Source: Gammaproteobacteria bacterium (lineage in GTDB: Bacteria; Pseudomonadota; Gammaproteobacteria; UBA6429). From it: DNA of 7,651 nucleotides. Location: the NCBI GenBank assembly GCA_030635835.1, contig DAOVYB010000067.1:1-7651 (forward strand), written 5' to 3'. The notes under the pieces were generated by a model, which was not told the origin of the DNA, searched no databases, and saw nothing but the letters and a program-made list of their open reading frames with translations. Positions 5,814 to 7,651 of the stretch are shown in pieces (within the stretch, counting starts at the first letter, position 1; every line of letters begins with the position of its first letter). Position numbers and translations under genes: made by a program.

Positions 5814-5827
5814 TGAGAAAAGAAAGT

Positions 5828-6280
5828 TTAAGAAAGCTTAGCTTTAATTTTTCCGCTAACTGCACCCATGTCAGCTTTACCAGCCAGTTTAGGCTTGAGA
5901 ATACCCATGACTTTGCCCATGTCTTTCATTGCTTCAGCACCAGTCGATGCAATTGCTTCGTCGATCAAAGCGTCTACATCAGCATCAGACATTTGTTCAG
6001 GCATGAATTCTTTGAGAATAGCGACTTCTTTGATTTCGATTTCAGCCAGTTCATTACGACCTGCTTTTTCGAATTGCTCGATACTATCTTTACGCTGTTT
6101 GAGCATTTTCTCAATAACAGCAACAACTTGCTCGTCATCAAGTTCAATACGTTGGTCAACTTCGATTTGTTTAATGGCAGCCGTTAGCAGACGCAACGTG
6201 CCAAGACGTTCTTTGTCTTTACTGCGCATGGCAGTTTTGACATCGTCAGTAATTCGAGTTTTGAGAGCGGAATCAGTCAT
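5828..6280 (-). CDS. yqeY: YqeY, GatB/YqeY-domain protein
   Basis: Protein of 150 residues, the full length of the YqeY family. The family consists almost entirely of the helical domain also found at the C-terminus of the GatB amidotransferase subunit, where it contacts tRNA. Recognisable blocks are TAMRSKDKERLGTLRLLTAAIK, the middle VIEKMLKQRKDSIEQF and the C-terminal DMGKVMGILKPKLAGKADM. Its precise role is not established; a link to tRNA or translation is inferred from the domain. It follows rpsU by 51 nt on the same strand, a common gammaproteobacterial pairing, with a rho-independent terminator in the gap. The only good Shine-Dalgarno match (GAGGTGG, 6302-6296) lies 15 nt from the ATG inside the terminator stem. 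dnaG, usually next, is absent. Confidence 0.95.
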   Translation of the reverse strand: MTDSALKTRITDDVKTAMRSKDKERLGTLRLLTAAIKQIEVDQRIELDDEQVVAVIEKMLKQRKDSIEQFEKAGRNELAEIEIKEVAILKEFMPEQMSDADVDALIDEAIASTGAEAMKDMGKVMGILKPKLAGKADMGAVSGKIKAKLS

Positions 6281-6290
6281 GAAGGCGAAA

Positions 6291-6316
6291 TAAAACCACC
6301 TCAGGAGTGAGGTGGT
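6291..6316 (-). terminator. Rho-independent terminator between rpsU and yqeY
   Basis: Read on the minus strand, ACCACCTCA pairs perfectly with TGAGGTGGT (6316-6308 with 6303-6295) around a four-base loop. A TTTTATTT tract follows. It lies 15 nt past the rpsU stop. An attenuating terminator right after rpsU is known from the E. coli rpsU-dnaG-rpoD operon, where it keeps downstream expression lower than S21. The same role towards yqeY is inferred. Confidence 0.88.
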
Positions 6317-6331
6317 CTAGAATTCTTTATC

Positions 6332-6547
6332 TTAGTATAAACGCTTAAGGCGATTACGATCGCGAGACGTTTTCTTAAGATTGCGCTTAACAGCAGCAGC
6401 TTTTTCACGTTTGCGAACAGCAGTTGGTTTTTCGTAGAATTCGCGACGGCGAACTTCAGATAAAACACCAGCTTTTTCACAAGAACGTTTGAAACGACGC
6501 AGAGCGACATCAAATGGTTCGTTTTCTTTTACGCGTACAGCAGGCAT
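6332..6547 (-). CDS. rpsU: 30S ribosomal protein bS21
   Basis: Small-subunit ribosomal protein bS21, 71 residues, the same length as E. coli S21. The sequence is nearly that of E. coli through the conserved N-terminal half: [20 protein letters not shown], then [13 protein letters not shown] lysine/arginine-rich C-terminus ends in RLKRLY. It acts on the 30S subunit near the anti-Shine-Dalgarno end of 16S rRNA and promotes initiation. An AAGGA Shine-Dalgarno lies 4 nt before the ATG, with GAGG just upstream. It diverges from tsaD across 109 nt, the usual arrangement in Gammaproteobacteria, and is followed by a strong terminator. Confidence 0.98.
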   Translation of the reverse strand: MPAVRVKENEPFDVALRRFKRSCEKAGVLSEVRRREFYEKPTAVRKREKAAAVKRNLKKTSRDRNRLKRLY

Positions 6548-6656
6548 GTAGTCCTTACCTCTAAAAATTTATTGCAATTGAGAAAGCGCGCAAGTTTAAT
6601 GCCTGTCAGGCGAAAAAGCAAAGATCTAGAGACGAAAGAGAGATAAAATAGCCAAT
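6548..6656. promoter_or_regulatory. Divergent rpsU/tsaD promoter region
   Basis: This 109-nt gap must hold the starts of both divergent genes. For rpsU a possible pair on the minus strand is TTGCGC, 16 nt, TAAATT, which would start just upstream of the AGAGG/AAGGA ribosome site. No convincing tsaD hexamers are seen; AGAGAG about 13 nt before its ATG is a weak ribosome site. The promoters are tentative, but the divergent layout is certain. Confidence 0.35.
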
Positions 6657-7651
6657 ATGTTGATATTAGGAATAGAAACCTCGTGTGACGAGACCGGAAT
6701 AGCACTTTTTGACTCTAAAAAGGGCTTATTGGCCGATGCTTTATATAGTCAGATTGCAGTGCATGCAGAATATGGCGGAGTCGTACCTGAACTGGCCTCT
6801 CGTGATCATATTCGCAAAACATTGCCTTTAATAAAACAAGTCTTTGCTGAAGCGGGCATAACAGCAAAAGATTTGCATGGAGTGGCTTATACGGCTGGAC
6901 CGGGTTTAGCGGGCGCATTACTTGTTGGTGCTGGCATTGCACGGAGTTTGGCGTATGGCTGGGGTATTCCGGCCGTTGCGGTACATCACATGGAAGGTCA
7001 CCTTTTGGCACCCATGTTAGAAGAGAATCCTCCTGAATTTCCCTTTGTTGCTTTATTGGTTTCAGGTGGGCATACCATGTTGGTGAATGTTGAGGGTATT
7101 GGTCAGTACCAATTACTAGGCGATTCACTTGATGATGCGGCGGGTGAAGCCTTTGATAAAACGGCAAAGATGCTTGGGTTAGCTTATCCCGGTGGACCAG
7201 CGGTAGCAAAACTAGCCGAAAAAGGTGAGGTTGGCCGTTATAAATTTCCACGACCAATGTGCGATCGTCCGGGTTTAGATTTTAGTTTTAGCGGATTAAA
7301 AACCTTCACTTTAAATACACTTCATAAAAGCGATAAAAGTGAACAAACAAAAGCCGATATTGCCTGTGCCTTTGAAACCGCGGTCGTTGAGACGTTAGCC
7401 ATTAAATGTCGTCGTGCATTGCAACAGACAAACTCAACTCGATTGGTGATTGCCGGCGGAGTGAGTGCTAACTTAAAGTTGCGCCAACGCCTCGAAGAAA
7501 TGGTGAAAAAAGAAAAGGCCAACGTATATTACCCAAGACTAGAATTTTGTACTGATAATGGTGCGATGATTGCCTTTGCTGGTTGTCAGCGTTTAATTGC
7601 AGGGCAGCATGAAACGTTAGAATTCAGCGCAAAACCCCGTTGGGATCTTGA
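6657..7651 (+). CDS. tsaD: TsaD, tRNA t6A threonylcarbamoyltransferase subunit (3' truncated by window)
   Basis: TsaD transfers the threonylcarbamoyl group from threonylcarbamoyl-AMP to A37 of ANN-decoding tRNAs, working with TsaB and TsaE in the cytoplasm; the gene is essential in many bacteria. The frame gives 331 codons before the edge. E. coli TsaD has 337, so only the last few residues are missing. The N-terminus [17 protein letters not shown] is the classic family start. The metal ligands His111 and His115 sit in HMEGH. Other conserved blocks are LVSGGHT at about 134-140, [30 protein letters not shown], and the late CTDNGAMIA with the third metal-ligand Asp. The ATG at 6657 is fixed by this N-terminus. 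It is divergent from rpsU. Confidence 0.97.
   Translation, partial: MLILGIETSCDETGIALFDSKKGLLADALYSQIAVHAEYGGVVPELASRDHIRKTLPLIKQVFAEAGITAKDLHGVAYTAGPGLAGALLVGAGIARSLAYGWGIPAVAVHHMEGHLLAPMLEENPPEFPFVALLVSGGHTMLVNVEGIGQYQLLGDSLDDAAGEAFDKTAKMLGLAYPGGPAVAKLAEKGEVGRYKFPRPMCDRPGLDFSFSGLKTFTLNTLHKSDKSEQTKADIACAFETAVVETLAIKCRRALQQTNSTRLVIAGGVSANLKLRQRLEEMVKKEKANVYYPRLEFCTDNGAMIAFAGCQRLIAGQHETLEFSAKPRWDL

Larger units (their letters stand above)
5478..5827. other. 350-nt AT-rich gene-free region between yqeY and yhcC
   Basis: This gap lies downstream of yqeY and upstream of yhcC, both on the minus strand. It holds the yhcC-ubiU-ubiV control region (FNR-type box 5617-5630, -10 at 5588-5593, leader), a hairpin at 5672-5695 and a 17-nt palindrome at 5797-5813. 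On the plus strand it has three purine-rich ribosome-site-like runs (5580-5586, 5648-5654, 5781-5787) but no convincing gene. I see no tRNA, IS or decayed coding frame. Confidence 0.6.

Noticed and set aside
5813..6293. Open frames of 124 and 141 codons on the plus strand
   Set aside because: They are antisense to yqeY, which is a certain gene. Their compositions (Phe/Ser-rich and Ser/Ile-rich) are those of reverse-complement shadows.
6715..7257. 180-codon minus-strand open frame
   Set aside because: It is antisense to conserved tsaD. The His/Pro/Leu-rich product matches no family and has no ribosome site.

Overview
The window looks like a piece of an AT-rich gammaproteobacterial chromosome. 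The evidence is Gammaproteobacteria-like bS21, TsaD, YqeY, Nei and YhcC proteins, a complete UbiT/UbiU/UbiV set, FNR/Anr-type operator sequences, and GTAG-headed REP palindromes. The genus cannot be fixed from the sequence alone. No plasmid, phage or transposase gene is visible.

Layout, left to right. (1) 1-639: the tail of an unidentified helical protein overlaps the start of a small exported GlcG/HbpS-like protein. (2) 712-1539: nei, endonuclease VIII, with all catalytic and zinc-finger residues. (3) 1543-1776: two tandem copies (about 91% identical) of a ~113-bp unit, each an inverted pair of REP palindromes. (4) 1810-2399: an FNR-type box, a -10 element and ubiT. (5) 2413-2606: a second, different inverted REP pair lies between the convergent ends of ubiT and ubiV; its right copy is split by a 38-nt segment. 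(6) 5477-2624, minus strand: a compact yhcC-like radical SAM gene, ubiU and ubiV. (7) 5478-5827: an AT-rich gene-free stretch holding a second FNR-type box and the operon leader. (8) 6547-5828, minus strand: rpsU, a terminator and yqeY. (9) 6657 to the edge: tsaD, divergent from rpsU and missing only its last few codons.

The central story is oxygen-independent ubiquinone biosynthesis. UbiU and UbiV are the two Fe-S proteins that hydroxylate the quinone ring without O2, and UbiT is the SCP2-domain lipid-binding accessory factor. Here ubiT and the yhcC-ubiU-ubiV operon each have a near-consensus FNR box (9 of 10 conserved bases). In both cases 23 nt separate the box from a plausible -10 hexamer, which is the geometry of class II FNR activation. 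The two transcription units would therefore be switched on together when oxygen runs out. A TIGR01212-type radical SAM gene of unknown function overlaps ubiU by 7 nt at the head of the operon, and is the best candidate here for an undescribed partner of the pathway.

The tsaD/rpsU-yqeY arrangement is the edge of the macromolecular-synthesis locus, but dnaG and rpoD do not follow yqeY. The ubiquinone cluster sits there instead, and REP elements bracket ubiT, so this locus has probably been rearranged.
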